Assembly: GCF_035046485.1 (NCBI RefSeq)
Contig: NC_085138.1
Location: 448,609,204 to 448,673,203 of the forward strand
Direction of reading: 5' to 3'
Origin: Aedes albopictus
Taxonomy: Eukaryota; Arthropoda; Insecta; Diptera; Culicidae
DNA: 64,000 bases
Part shown: piece after piece, positions 33,497 through 44,365 of the stretch
Layout of the letters: the number at the start of each line of letters is the position of its first letter
How positions within the stretch are numbered: position 1 is the first letter of the stretch
Translations under genes and position numbers: made by a program
The notes under the pieces: model-generated
Database searches by the model: none
What the model was told of the DNA's origin: nothing
Seen by the model: only the letters and a program-made list of their open reading frames with translations

Positions 33497-36400
33497 CTGA
33501 AACGAAATGATAATATGTATCTATATATGGAACAATTCAGGAATCTTGAGTCAGGCAGATACTTACCTTGACAACGGAATAATGATGCCCGTTTCCGGAG
33601 GTGCTGGTTCGTAAGTATGCCGTGGGTAGTTCACTTCATCATCGGCAGCCGAAATTCCAACGTGGTTGGTTCGAACGTGGTAGGGAAAGCTCTTGTTTGC
33701 CCTCGAAGGCCACGTTAGCCAAAGGAATGCTGAATGTCCACAGAATGCTACCAAAGACAGAGCCCCAAACATGACACTCTCGCGAACCCAAGGATCGAGC
33801 ACGTTTACTCCAACGACGGTTAAGATGGGTCCACTCATGATCCATATCGATCCCAACAATGTGAATGGGTAGTAGAATGGGCCTTTTTCCGTGAACTTTC
33901 GTATTGTAGCAGCGCAAGAATAGATGAAGAAGCCCCAGCTTACACAACGTAGCCCAGCCAATCCAAAACCTGCAGGGGACTCGTAGAGATTCAGCACTTC
34001 CCCTGGATCAAATGCCTAAAACAAACTCATCAGTCAACACCATTTTCCCACGTCCACACGCCGCATACATACCTCCGATTGATAAATGAACAGTGAAATG
34101 TACACAATCACATACAAATTGGTAAACACCGTTATCTTAACGGTGGCGCAGGTCTTCAGTCGAGCCCGAGTGATCGTATATCCTTTGGCCATCAGCAGCA
34201 GCAACAGCAGGAAAGTAATTTCACTGGCACTGGTGAAGAAAGCCCCAAAACTGGTGAAAGGTCCTATCCCGGACACGGCATATTTGGCCCATGTGACACT
34301 CAGCAGCAACACTCCGAACCACTGGAGCAGTACACTCAAGGCGAACAAGCGGTAGGTGCAATGGTACAGATGGCGGGACTTCAGCTCGATGGCACACAGG
34401 AATACCGCCAGCAGTAGCAGCGTGTAGGAGATCGATTGAACCAACAAGATCGGTGGAATGTCTAGAAGGGATGGAGACAAAAAATATTTATAGAGCTCGT
34501 GGATTACTTTTTATCAACCTTTAAATATTTATATTTTTTGCAATGAATTGCAAAATGAAGATTTTTACTAGCATGTTTAACAACGAGTTGCTGAGCGGAT
34601 AGATTCTCTAGCTGCTAATTCATTTTGAGATTTACAGAGTTGTGGTGAACGCAGAAAACCAGCTATAGTACAGAGAAAATGTCTGGAAATGTTGCTATTG
34701 ATGTTTTGTGTCAACTGAGTTGCATCATTCTGAACCGTTGTGAACCGTTTGTAGAAAAATGACCCAACTCACGGAATTTGTGAGTTTGTTTCATGCTATT
34801 GATCTATTGTGAAAGCATTTTCTAAGCTTCACAATAGATCAATTCTTTTGAAGTAGTCGAGTTTTTTTTATTTGTTTAATTAATCTTTGATGTTATGCTA
34901 CTTTTCAAGTAAAGCACTTTTTACGATAAGTTACCATTAGAATTCTTACAGCTTACTTTCCTTATTATAAAACCGGTTTTTATTAGTTTAGTCGATGCTG
35001 GGATTATCATATTCTCTTCTCGTTTCAGAAAGCGAGAACATTTGTGTAAAATTCCTGTGTCCCATCCCAGGAAGAGGATCTCCAATGGAGTGACGTTGTC
35101 TTTCTTAGCAACTTCACTCCGTACGTTTTTGCTTCACATCAATAGTACATACTATACTAGGCATCGTATACAAATTACGTAACGCTATAGGGGCAGGGGG
35201 AGTCTAGCGTAGCGTTACGATCCATACAAAAAATTTTGGGTTTTCATACAGAATGCGTTACATAGGGGGAAGGGGGTCTGAAATGGCCGATTTTAGCGTT
35301 ACGTAATTTGTGTACCATGCCTAAGTGGCTTACGAGATATCGCCCTTCCATTGTTTAGTTCAATTGTATTCAATGACGCTACACAGTAGGCCTGGCCGCT
35401 TTGATGTTTGTAATACATTTCCAATGCACTGCAAGTATTAATATGACAGTATTCTTTCAATGAATGGCTGTGTATGTATAGACTAGACTAGACTCGACTA
35501 AAATTCTTGCTGGAAATTCTCCTGTAATTCATGCTACAATTTCGCAAGCTATTTCTGCTGGAATTCCTTAGGGTGGTTCATCATAAAACTTCAGGACAGA
35601 CAACAAATTAAAATTTGGCTGACTCGAAAAAATAAAATGACATTTTAGTGCAAAATTCATCAGCATACTAGTAGAAATCGGTATGAAAAAGGCTTCGTGA
35701 CCATGCGGTTAGTGGCGTCAGCCGTCTAGGCATTTCGTAAGCCTCGGAATGTGGATTCGATTCCCACTTCAGTCGGTGAAAATTCTTGTCAAACGGAAAA
35801 TTCTCGACTGGACCACTGGATGTTTCTTGCGTTGTCTGTTGCCTAATGTTTGTGATCGTTCAGTTTGGGCAATCTCTGGTTGAAGACGATGTATCATTTT
35901 TTTATTACTGGAATTTCTTTCTACACAATGATCTGGGGTGCTTTTATTGACCCCATGTGCATGCGCATTCTTCTTCTTCTTCTTCTTCTTCTTCTTTATG
36001 GCTCTACGTCCCCACTGGGACTTGACCTGCCTCGCTTCAACTTAGTGTTCTTTGAGCACTTCCACAGTTTTTAGTTGAATGACTTTCTTTGCCTGCCATT
36101 GTGAGGCAAGTAAAATGATACACTATGCCCAGGGAACCCGCCGTCTCTGGATTGGCGATTCATAGCCTTAACTACTAGGCTAACTGAAGACCCGCATGCG
36201 TATTAAAACAGGGTATTCAAAGATGGAGTTTTAGGCATAATTAAGTCAATGCTTTGAATGCAGTAGCAAGAAGGTTTCAGTCGAGTTTAGGGAATCGAGA
36301 GGCTGGGCTTGAATCGCTGGAATGTCTCATGAAACCCCTTGCGATGCCCCCGAAGCCCGCTGATGCCAAACGAAGCTTCCTAGGACGCCTTAAATCCCAT

Positions 36401-39400
36401 GGAACACCCTTATAGCTTATAGCAGGGGAGGCCCTTTGAGATTCCTTGGAACGCTTCCAAAGCTCATGGGACCACCTAGAACATCTCTGGAATGCTTCTG
36501 AAACGAAATACCTTGGAGTCGTCATAAACCATGTGTCTTTCCGAAGTCCTCGCTCCATTCTAATATTAATTTTTATGTATGGACGAAAGTCTAAGAGGGG
36601 TAGGGGATCTGAGATGATTAAATTTTAGTCTTCGTGGTTTATGAAAGGCCCTTTAAAATCATCTAGAATTTCTTGGACGCTCCTGAAATCTCCTAAAATA
36701 TCCTGGAATACCTTTGGAACCTTATGGAAACCACTCAACACCCTATAAAACCCCTTGAACCTCTTTGGAGCTCCTTTGAACCTCCCTGAAACCCTCCTGG
36801 AACGCCTCTTAAACCCCTTGAAAACGGGGGAACGACACTGAAAAATCCCCTGAAAATCACTTGAAGCTCGTTCACGGAACCCCTGAGACCACCGTAAACA
36901 CCCCTCAAACGTTCTGAGACTTCCTAATACCCCTTGGAATAGGAATGCCCTTGGAAGCCACTTGAAACCCCCTGAGACCGCTAGAAAGCACTTTTGGGCC
37001 ACTTCTCTCAATAAGACCCTATTTTTGGCCCCGGAACCTTTCGGCTCTGTTTCAGAAGATTCAGCCAGGCGGAAACCTAATTTTTGACAAGGGGCTGTCC
37101 ATGAACCACGTGGTCATTTTTTTGGGACCTTTCAACCCCCCCCCCGCGTGGTCTCATTAGTCCATACATTTTTTTTTATTTGTCCATACAAAATAGTCAT
37201 TGGCCGAACCACCCCCCCCCCCTCTCATGACCACGTGGTTTACGGACAGCCCCCAAGGTACTTTAGTACTACTTAGGGTCAACAGATTATTGGTACCTGG
37301 GTGGAATTCCGGAATCGGGACATAGCTGCGTGGGCGGTGGAACATGAAAGCCATGAAAGAAATGAGGGGAATAATGACCCACATAGAGTGAATTCGAGCC
37401 GAGGAACCAGCAGATGGCATGACAAGGTACGTGGAAGCAGTTCGGGGTAGGTCAGTGCCGACAAATGCGGAGGATGATGAGGGTTGCTTTGACTCAGAGA
37501 AATCGGCTCTTGATGACCAGACGCTTGATTACTAGCGCCGGTCTGCTTTCAATCGGGCCCTGAAACCTGCCGAAACTTCCTGAGACGCTTCTGAAACTCC
37601 CGTAAAATCCATTGAGACTCACTAAAACCTCTCAGAAACCCCACTTGAATCGTACTGGAACTTCCATGAAATCCCCTAGAACCTCTAAAGCTCTCAAATC
37701 CTTAAAACCCAAACGTCCCTCTCTTTAAACATCTTTTTCAGTCCCATGAATCCCCGAATTCCTTTGAAGCTTCTTAACAATCCTCCGGAACCCATTGAAA
37801 GTCATCATGCGTTCCTCTAGTGCTCCCGCATAGGACTCCCCACTTCGCCCTTTTGTCCCTTGCCAATTCTGAGAGACCTCCTTTTGCTCTTCCCCTCAAA
37901 CGCCACCCAGGCGTCGTTACCATAGTTACGTACAATACGAATCAATCATGTAGGAGCAATAATTGGCATGTAGGATAAATAAATTTGCTATAATACACCC
38001 CGTTTTTCATTGCAGGTTTTAGCACTTCTCAGGTCACTTTGACAGTTCTGCATGAGTAAGACAAAGACAGTCTTGGGTTTTGTCCTTTCTTCGCTCATAC
38101 GTTATCTGTTAAAGTTACCTGAGATCTGTTAAAAAATTTCTTCGTGTAATGTAGAATTTGCAGCATCCATTTATTACGTAATGCTAAAATCGACATTTTT
38201 CGGTTACGTCTTCTGATCTACGATGTTGAAGCGTAGATAGACCCTATTGAGAGATAGAAACGTGTTCGCTTACACAAAGCAGAGACGCCTTTTTCAAATG
38301 TTAGCCCAGAACATATGAACATATCTTTTCTGCATATACATGAACGTGTTTGTCCCATACAAACTTCAAGTTCGTTGAACATGGCCTTAGATTTGATGGA
38401 ATTGAACTAACATTTTACTGGAGCTTATGAGTGACAAACTTAAACTTTAAAAAGCTCCAAGGATTCCTTCTGAGTTTGTTGCTTACTCAGGAGAAATCTT
38501 TGGAGCTTTTTTAAGTTACAGTTTTTTTTTATATAAAGTTTGACAACCCTAATGGTCAATATCGGTTTAATGTAGAGTCTTGACTTTAGGGGTTCAAATT
38601 TTGGCTAACAAAGGAGCGCGTAACAAGCAGAACCTTTCAATCAGAGTCTATTTTTACGTTTAAGATGAGAATAGCCACTGTAACAGAACCGAATAGTGAT
38701 TCAGTAACATTTTGGTGATCATTTAATTTTGTAACGGTTACGAATACCGTCATAAAACCGAATACTCTTTTTCGGTTTAATTATATTTCTACCCGAGTAG
38801 CACATATGTTCTACACAAATCTCCTTTTCTATTTTTTGAGACTACGTTCCCACTTGAAACTTAGCCTGTCTCTTAAACTTAGTGTTTTTGAGCCGAGAGA
38901 ACTTGCTGACCGGAATGGGAATCAACTCCGCCGTATTGGGATTGCCGATCTAAAGCCTTATTGACAAGGCTAACTGAAGAACTCTAAATTACACAAATCT
39001 ATGCAACTCTTATTTGACTAAATATGGAAGTTACCCCTTCTAGGGGATGGTCCATAAATGACATAGCACTTTTTGGTGTGTGGCGAGACCCCTCCCTACC
39101 CAGCATTAATTTCAGAAAGGTCTCCTCTGGGACTTTCTCTACTTGACGTATGAAGAATTAGCATTAAGTTAAAATTCAAAAATACAAAGAAATTAAAAAA
39201 AAAAATTTTGGTGATTTTCTACACCCCCTCATCCCCCGTTGCTTTTTTCCTATACCTAATACATGGCTCGTAGCATATTCGGAGACTCCCCCCATAAAAT
39301 ACTACGTTATTTATGGACGACCCCTAGTCTAATTCACTAAATTTGATACTTGGGCAGTTAAGGGGATTAATATCTTCTGGTTCATATCTTATACTTATCT

Positions 39401-41443
39401 TAACCAAAAAAATGTTTCTCGATACATCCATGATACGTGAAAAAGCCATTTTTCTTCAAGTGTTAAAAGTTATAAAGTACTTTTTTTTAGGACAAACGTC
39501 TTGAAATCCCGCTTCAGCAGTGCATCAGAGCTACAAGCGCACAAATCTAAAGAAACATGCTTTCAACTTTATTATAATCAGGTGAACTGGTTTTGTTTAC
39601 AAAGAGATTTGTGCGGTCAAAATCGCCCATTTCGGGATTCTAACAACTATGCATTTTCAAGTGAACCGTTTAGCACCTCAAACCCAGTATTTGAAATACG
39701 AACAATTTAAAAAAAAGTTTGCAAATCGGTCAATTAGTTGCCAAGATATCAAATATTGTAGAATCCTTGAAAAAGTCCAATAAGGACCGATACGTCGAAT
39801 CAAGATAACATATAGTTCGACAATGATTTTTCATAAGAGCCTAACTGTCTTGATCGATTTCTCTTCGTCGACTCTCTCTTTCGCTAATAACTTGATCAAA
39901 ACAAACAAAATCATTATTCTTTTTGTTTCTATAGTAACATGTAATCGTCTTCTTCGCATATCAACAAAAAAATCTTTGGAAAACTCAATACACATTCTGT
40001 GATAACACAAAGAGAGAATCGATGAAGAGAACTCGAAAATGTCAGTTAGGCCCAAATGAAAAATCAGTGTAGAGTTATCTTGATTCTCCCAGAAGATTGA
40101 AAAGCCAGCAACATAACTGAAGAGATCACCGTAATGAAACTTAAAAAAAACGCAATTTCAAGGTGATCGCGTCACAAATGTGCTTTAAGTGTGTTGTTTG
40201 CCAATAGTGGCCAATATTTGTTAATTCAGTTTTGCATGCTGAATTTCAGAACCATTTTCACTGAAATTTTAAATTTATCAGATGCCTGTGAGGACCAACA
40301 GATGACATGTGATACTAACCCCCAGAAGGCAATCAGCTACATATCTCAATAGTACTTACACATTTCATCAGCGGAAAAATGTTCATGCCAAAAGTCGCCC
40401 GGTACGCCGTTGGTCATCTTAAATCTGTAGTAAACGTCCAGTCCTCGATTACTCCCACAGTTGGAAATGGCTATGTACCACCACCTGAAACATTCAAATA
40501 TGAGGATACTCCGTGTTACATTGCGTAAAACCCCAGGTGTACCTCTGCCTTGAACTGGTAAACGTTCCGTGATTGCTGCAACTCACTATCAGCTTCGAAT
40601 CATACTTGGCAGCCCGCCTGATTCGAGTCACATTTCCCGAAACCTCCGCTGCATTGTCGAACAATTGTTCAACGTACACGCGGTAATCTGTGTTGTTCTC
40701 CAACTCGTTGTATTCCACGCTGTGTGCCTCTGCCATCGGCTCAAACGTGCTGTTCTCGATCGTGGACAGATCTATTTCCGTCGCGTTCCATTCGAACCCT
40801 TCGATCGGATCCGCACTCACTTCTGGTGTGCTGGGTTTCAAAAAATGATCATAGGTGAATGTATCATCTTCGTTCGACGGGGTGCGACCCACGGGAGGAT
40901 CTGGCGAAGTCTTTTTCAGCACTTCCTTGTTATCTTTCGAAGTTTGCGTCAGGAGGGTACACCCAGAGTAGAGGTGATTACGTGGCGTCAAGGGCACAAT
41001 CTGATTATCAACAACGCTCAGAACAGATAGTTTCTCGGAACAGGTCTGAAATAATAAAGTATACATATGTACATGTTTGACTTATTACAAATTAATCAAC
41101 TCCCATACCAATGGTCTATCCGTTTTGTATACCGCGGGCCATTGCGTTTTGTCATCGTAGTAGAGCAACAGTTTTAAATCCCCGTACCGTTTTTCGTACT
41201 CAATCTCATACTGGTACCGACCATGATTGGAAAGAAAGCAGAACCTTGCCAGGAATGCCCAATCCTGCGGAAAAGAAAGAAGTAGGCCATTGCTCTTTCC
41301 GTTCGTAACCAAGCGGAAGAATCTTCACCCAAAGCGAAGGTAACTTGATTGCTTACCGCAGTTGTTTTCACATGTCCTTCCACGTATTTAGCATCGCTAA
41401 CACCGAGCAACCATAGTAGGCTTATCCAGATGGCAATGAACAT
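32797..41443 (-). CDS. TMEM145: TMEM145/GPR180-family seven-transmembrane protein (7 coding exons)
   Basis: Exons 41443-41357, 41264-41109, 41045-40543, 40484-40360, 34461-34073, 34015-33567 and 33496-32797 join to 802 codons plus stop, with GT-AG introns and matching phases. The family has a luminal GOLD-like domain plus seven helices (the GOST superfamily) and is placed in secretory-pathway or cell-surface membranes; its biochemical role is unsettled. Residues 1-18 form a signal peptide (MFIAIWISLLWLLGVSDA). Family hallmarks follow: EGHVKTTADWAFLARFCFLS, LLLYYDDKTQWPAVYK, YSGC, SRQRWWYIAISNCGS and HFSADEMY. Helices occupy about residues 291-530, then YESPAGFGL and RANKSFPYHVRT. Odd points are a ~110-residue acidic luminal insertion with four N-glycosylation sequons and an RIRR site, and an Asn-rich cytoplasmic tail. 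Intron 4 is 5.9 kb and transposon-rich. Confidence 0.93.
33567..34015 (-). CDS. TMEM145: TMEM145-like exon 6 (helices 5-7)
   Basis: Begins AFDPGEVLNLYESPAGFGL and includes three hydrophobic helices. It ends TGIIIPLS with two leftover bases before the donor GTAAGT. RANKSFPYHVRT is a strong family signature. Confidence 0.92.
34073..34461 (-). CDS. TMEM145: TMEM145-like exon 5 (helices 1-4)
   Basis: The acceptor TTCTAG leads into AC ATT CCA. The split codon with exon 4 gives Tyr (DEM-Y-IPPILL). Four hydrophobic segments, including LLLLLLMAKGYTITRAR, lead to IYQSE before the donor GTATGT. Confidence 0.92.
35160..35321. mobile_element. 162 bp MITE with TA target site
   Basis: GGCATCGTATACAAATTACG (left) and GGCATGGTACACAAATTACG (inverse of the right end) form 26 bp termini with a few mismatches, flanked by TA on both sides (35158-35159, 35322-35323). 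The interior has G-runs like 21353-21517, suggesting a related design. Confidence 0.8.
35692..35900 (+). mobile_element. tRNA-derived SINE
   Basis: The head (35692-35776) has an A-box-like ATGCGGTTAGTGGCGTCA and a B-box GGATTCGATTCCC, spaced as in a tRNA with a long variable arm. It is followed by a body (GTCAAACGG, CCACTGGATGTT, GTTGTCTGTTGCCTAATG) of the kind repeated in mosquito SINEs. The 3' limit is approximate. Confidence 0.65.
35969..35996. repeat. (TTC)n microsatellite
   Basis: About nine tandem TTC units, directly visible. Confidence 0.9.
36250..37020. repeat. Degenerate CCTTGAAACC-type satellite remnant
   Basis: Many 20-40 bp units built on CCTTGGAACGC, CTCCTGAAACC and CCCCTTGAA. 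This resembles the array at 21550-22622 but is less regular. An imperfect inverted pair (CATAAACCATG at 36522, GTGGTTTATG at 36635) marks a possible MITE inside. Similar units resume at 37550-37870. Confidence 0.6.
37091..37253. mobile_element. 163 bp MITE with CACGTGG termini, CAA TSD
   Basis: GGGGCTGTCCATGAACCACG (left) and its near-exact inverse (right) are flanked by CAA (37088-37090, 37254-37256). The C-run interior is non-coding. The 3 bp duplication has the same sequence as at 21353-21517. Confidence 0.8.
39041..39325. mobile_element. ~285 bp MITE with GTCCATAAAT-type termini
   Basis: TAGGGGATGGTCCATAAATG (left) and TAGGGGTCGTCCATAAATAA (inverse of the right end) are imperfect inverted ends. 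The target duplication is unclear (TA or CTA). Confidence 0.65.
39489..39646 (+). repeat. Truncated copy of the AAGGACAA-terminus repeat
   Basis: AGGACAAACGTCTTGAAATC through GGGATTCTAACAA matches the inverse of 44140-44365 in order, including GTGCATCAGA and GGTTTTGTTTAC blocks. One terminus is cut short. Confidence 0.65.
40360..40484 (-). CDS. TMEM145: TMEM145-like exon 4
   Basis: Encodes (R)WWYIAISNCGSNRGLDVYYRF to HFSADEM plus one base. Acceptor TTTCAG, donor GTAAGT. The WWY...SNC and HFSADE blocks are family hallmarks. Confidence 0.92.
40543..41045 (-). CDS. TMEM145: TMEM145-like exon 3 (with luminal insertion)
   Basis: Begins TCSEKLSVL and includes YSGC, the acidic insertion (NAT, NST, NNT and NVT sequons; RIRR) and SCSNHGTFTSSRQ, ending AG before GTACAC. 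The donor is weaker than the others, but the phase and family alignment support it. Confidence 0.88.
41109..41264 (-). CDS. TMEM145: TMEM145-like exon 2
   Basis: 52 codons, DWAFLARFCFLSNHGRYQYE to YKTDRPL. Acceptor CCGCAG, donor GTATGG, phase 0 at both ends. It carries the conserved FCFLS and YYDD..QWPAVYK motifs. Confidence 0.92.
41357..41443 (-). CDS. TMEM145: TMEM145-like exon 1 (signal peptide)
   Basis: 29 codons from ATG at 41443 to GHVKTTA, donor GTAAGC. This start puts a clean signal peptide at the N-terminus. The longer upstream frame has no better start. A TCAGT initiator-like motif on the minus strand (A at 41543) could mark transcription start. Confidence 0.85.
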
Positions 41444-41738
41444 AGTTTTAAGCAGCAATCGCCAACAAAAGATCCAGTAATTTGATGATATTAAAGAGTT
41501 AATTTCGAGAAAACTTTTTTCAACTTCGCACCAACAAAACACTGACCGAGGTGTGATTTGTTTGCGCGTTTCGGCGAAACCGTTGTTAGGGACACGCTGT
41601 TGTATTATTTATCCTTCGTAGAATATAGTGGAAACATAGTACCGCTCACTGACTGACCATGGGGAATAGCTATGGGGTAAAGGTTGCACGTGTCGGTTAG
41701 GGACACATTAAAAGAAATGCGAAAATATGTTTCAAAAC

Positions 41739-41744
41739 TTTATT
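41739..41744 (-). terminator. Poly(A) signal of the B-box gene
   Basis: AATAAA on the minus strand, about 16 bases after the stop codon at 41760. This gives a very short 3' UTR. Confidence 0.6.
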
Positions 41745-41759
41745 GAAAATATCATCATT

Positions 41760-42065
41760 TTAGTCACTCTTCTGGTTCAATTTCTCCAAATCCAACTTGG
41801 CCAACTCCTTTTCGATGTCTTGAACGCGAGCTTCCACTGATTTATCGCACGTTGACGACTTCTGCACTTTCTTCTTATCCGGTGTATTCACTTTCTCGAG
41901 CGACTGGAACGTATGCTCCAAATGCTTATCGTTTGCGCAAACGTCGCAAACTGACGTATGACAATGACCACAGAAGTATTCCGGCTCCTCCAGGTGTTCC
42001 TCACAACAGACCCTCTGCTCCGGAATCGGTGAGAATCGGGGAAGGTTACGAGTTAGTTTTCCCAT
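41760..42065 (-). CDS. Small single B-box zinc-finger protein, 101 aa
   Basis: Intronless frame from ATG at 42065 (context ATAATGG) to the stop at 41760. Residues about 20-55 form a canonical B-box: C-x2-H (CEEH), seven residues, C-x2-C (CGHC), C-x2-C (CDVC), then H-x2-H (HLEH). The tail, about residues 65-101, is Lys/Glu-rich and probably helical (VEARVQDIEKELAKLDLEKL). There is no RING, no long coiled coil and no C-terminal TRIM domain, so it is not a standard TRIM protein. B-boxes are protein-interaction modules; the function here is unknown. It lies about 310 bp upstream of, and on the same strand as, the TMEM145-like start. Confidence 0.75.
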   Translation of the reverse strand: MGKLTRNLPRFSPIPEQRVCCEEHLEEPEYFCGHCHTSVCDVCANDKHLEHTFQSLEKVNTPDKKKVQKSSTCDKSVEARVQDIEKELAKLDLEKLNQKSD

Positions 42066-44055
42066 TATGATCAATTATAGCGCCTGTTGTACTGCTCTTG
42101 TTGGTGATCGTTGACTGGTTGACATTCGGATCGACAAGATCGTTTAAAAACACATTAGGTACGTATAGGTCCATGTGTATACCCACAACAAACCTACCAG
42201 GTATGTTCTAGCTGAGGTACCTATAAATTCAGTAGCAGTTGTAGGTATCAAAGCAGTGTATTAACCACTTGGTTCTACCTATGGTACACATGATGTTTTG
42301 GTGGGATTGATACAGTATTTATCTCCGATCAAAGCGGTTTGCAATTCTGAAAGCAATACTTTTTTTCTCTGTTCGGAGCATAACCACTGCGACCAATATT
42401 TTGATCTATTGTGGTATTCCCCGTGTCCTTTGTATAGTGCATGTCGTATTACTTTATCACCATTGAGAAGTTCTAAAGTATACGGTTTTGTTACAGTATT
42501 CATTTTCGACATAATCGCAAGGAAGGATTCTGATTCATAGGTTCCGCTTTTAACACGCTCCTTTTTCAGTCAAAATCGGATCCCTTAACGAGATCGTCAA
42601 GAAATGATACCGATATTGACCATACATCGGAACCTTAGTCTTTTCTGTTTCAAACCAGTGTACACCGAATAAAACATTAGGAATATTTACTAACCCATGT
42701 TTCTTTGTTTCAAGATCCATCTCGGCCACACCTAAAACCGAGACCTAAGTAATGAAATGAGTTACATTTATCGTTTCAGTCGTATCCTAATAATGTTGAA
42801 CTCGTTATACGATGTTTTGTTTTTTTTTCTTATACTACCTTTTTAGGTAAATTGTGATTTTTTTTTGTTTTCCGTGTCGTTTTTAACTCTTTTTTTTTTG
42901 CTTGCGTATTGTAAACAAAAACTCAATAAAAAAACAAGAAGACGAGGGATTGATTCTGCTTGTGCCTCTCACTGAGCAGAAACATAATTATTTATGAAAT
43001 AAATTGAACAAATTGATTCTCTATTGATTGCTGGTATTTACAAAATCCTTGGGCTCATCGCCAGATTTTCAATCCTTGACCTAATTCCTCACTGAGTCGG
43101 AGGCCTCTCGTTGAGTTAGTGCTACATCAACATTTCCTCCCCTGTCCCAAGAAACGGTGAAGATTCCACCGGCGTGACCGAGAATAGTGACATTCATGCT
43201 TTTGGAATTCTGGTTCAAGATTGGATCAACTTGCAAGCCTTGTTCCTAAAATCAGTCTGGGATATTGAAAGGAACATGAACGTTGTTAATATTCAGACTA
43301 CGAAGTATTCCATAGTTACGCACTATAGTTGTTATATCTGGGATGTTATGCAGCATACAGCTTCTTTCATTTTCTTGCTCTTTTTGGTTCAGTTTTAAAT
43401 TGCTCATCATTTCGGAAGAGTTACCTACATACAATATACATCAAGCTAGAAAGGTTACTCCTTGATGCTGAGATTTCAATCATTCTTCATATGATGGCCA
43501 ATATAAATCACCAGCTTCACTACTACCAAGTTATAAAATTGGTATTTTGAAATATGAAATACCCAACTTTTTCCCATCGTAGAATTTACCTGTGACACGC
43601 AACCACGCAATTTGTGTCATACACGGGTAGTAAAACATGGGGCATACGGGTAGTGATATTGTGGAAATAATTATCCTATTGATCATACCGTAGTAAGATT
43701 CCAATGCAACTGACAAGTTCCAATTAGTTTTCGAATAGAGCTTAGCCATGTTGATTCTAGATTACAGTGTCCAATTGGATTATTATATTCCTTGAAATAC
43801 TTACTTATAAATGCAGAAAAAATCCAGATCATTAATTTCTTATCTTTAACAGCAATGTTGTCCATTACATGAAAAACATAATTATGCCATCTACTTTTCT
43901 AGGTTGCTTAATGATGTCAAAAATCAACCGCAGAGCAAATACCACGTAGGTACAAATTACAAATGTTTTGACTGTCAAATGAATAAGAATTGCTTTTTTT
44001 TAACATTTGTCAGCAGAAGAAAAAAATCAGTTGTGGGCGGTGGTTTCTATATAAT
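42066..44055. other. Intergenic, no gene recognised
   Basis: AT-rich, with only short frames without domains and no clear mobile-element ends. A small palindrome GGTATTTTGAAATATGAAATACC lies near 43540. The first ~100 bp presumably contain the B-box gene promoter. Confidence 0.5.
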
Positions 44056-44365
44056 AAGGACAAACTTGTTAGAATTTTGATTTATTGATTGATTGATTTA
44101 TCTTTATTTGAGAGACTTTCAGCCCTTGGCTGGTTCAACTTGTTAGAATCCCAAAATGGCCGACTTCGGCACCTACTCACGATTTCGAGGGCACAAATCT
44201 CTTCGTAAACAAAACCAGCGCACCTGATCTTCTTATTTCAAGCTTATTACGAGTGAGCAAGAACAGAATAATGAAATGCACTGTTGTGTAAAGCTCTCTT
44301 CTTGAGATTTGTGCGTTTGAAGTTCTGATGCACTGTTGAAGCGGGATTTCAAGACGATTGTCCTT
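44056..44365. mobile_element. AAGGACAA-terminus TIR element with a nested insertion
   Basis: The left end AAGGACAAACTTGTTAGAAT and the right end ATTTCAAGACGATTGTCCTT are imperfect inverted termini. A 61 bp insert with a 13 bp duplication sits near the left end. A truncated inverse copy is at 39489-39646. It is non-coding. Confidence 0.65.
44076..44136 (-). mobile_element. 61 bp LINE 3'-end insertion with 13 bp TSD
   Basis: AACTTGTTAGAAT occurs at 44063-44075 and 44137-44149. The insert, read on the minus strand, is a GCCAAGGGCTGAAAGTCTC block, then AATAAAGATAAA and an (ATCA)n tail. This is a severely 5'-truncated retrotransposition product retaining only the 3' end. Confidence 0.75.

Larger units (their letters stand above)
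34462..40359 (-). other. TMEM145: TMEM145-like intron 4, transposon-rich
   Basis: A 5,898 bp intron (donor GTAAGT, acceptor TTCTAG) containing at least three TIR elements (35160, 37091, 39041), a tRNA-derived SINE (35692), CCTTGAAACC-type satellite remnants, a (TTC)n microsatellite and a repeat shared with 44056-44365. No extra exon was recognised. Confidence 0.85.
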
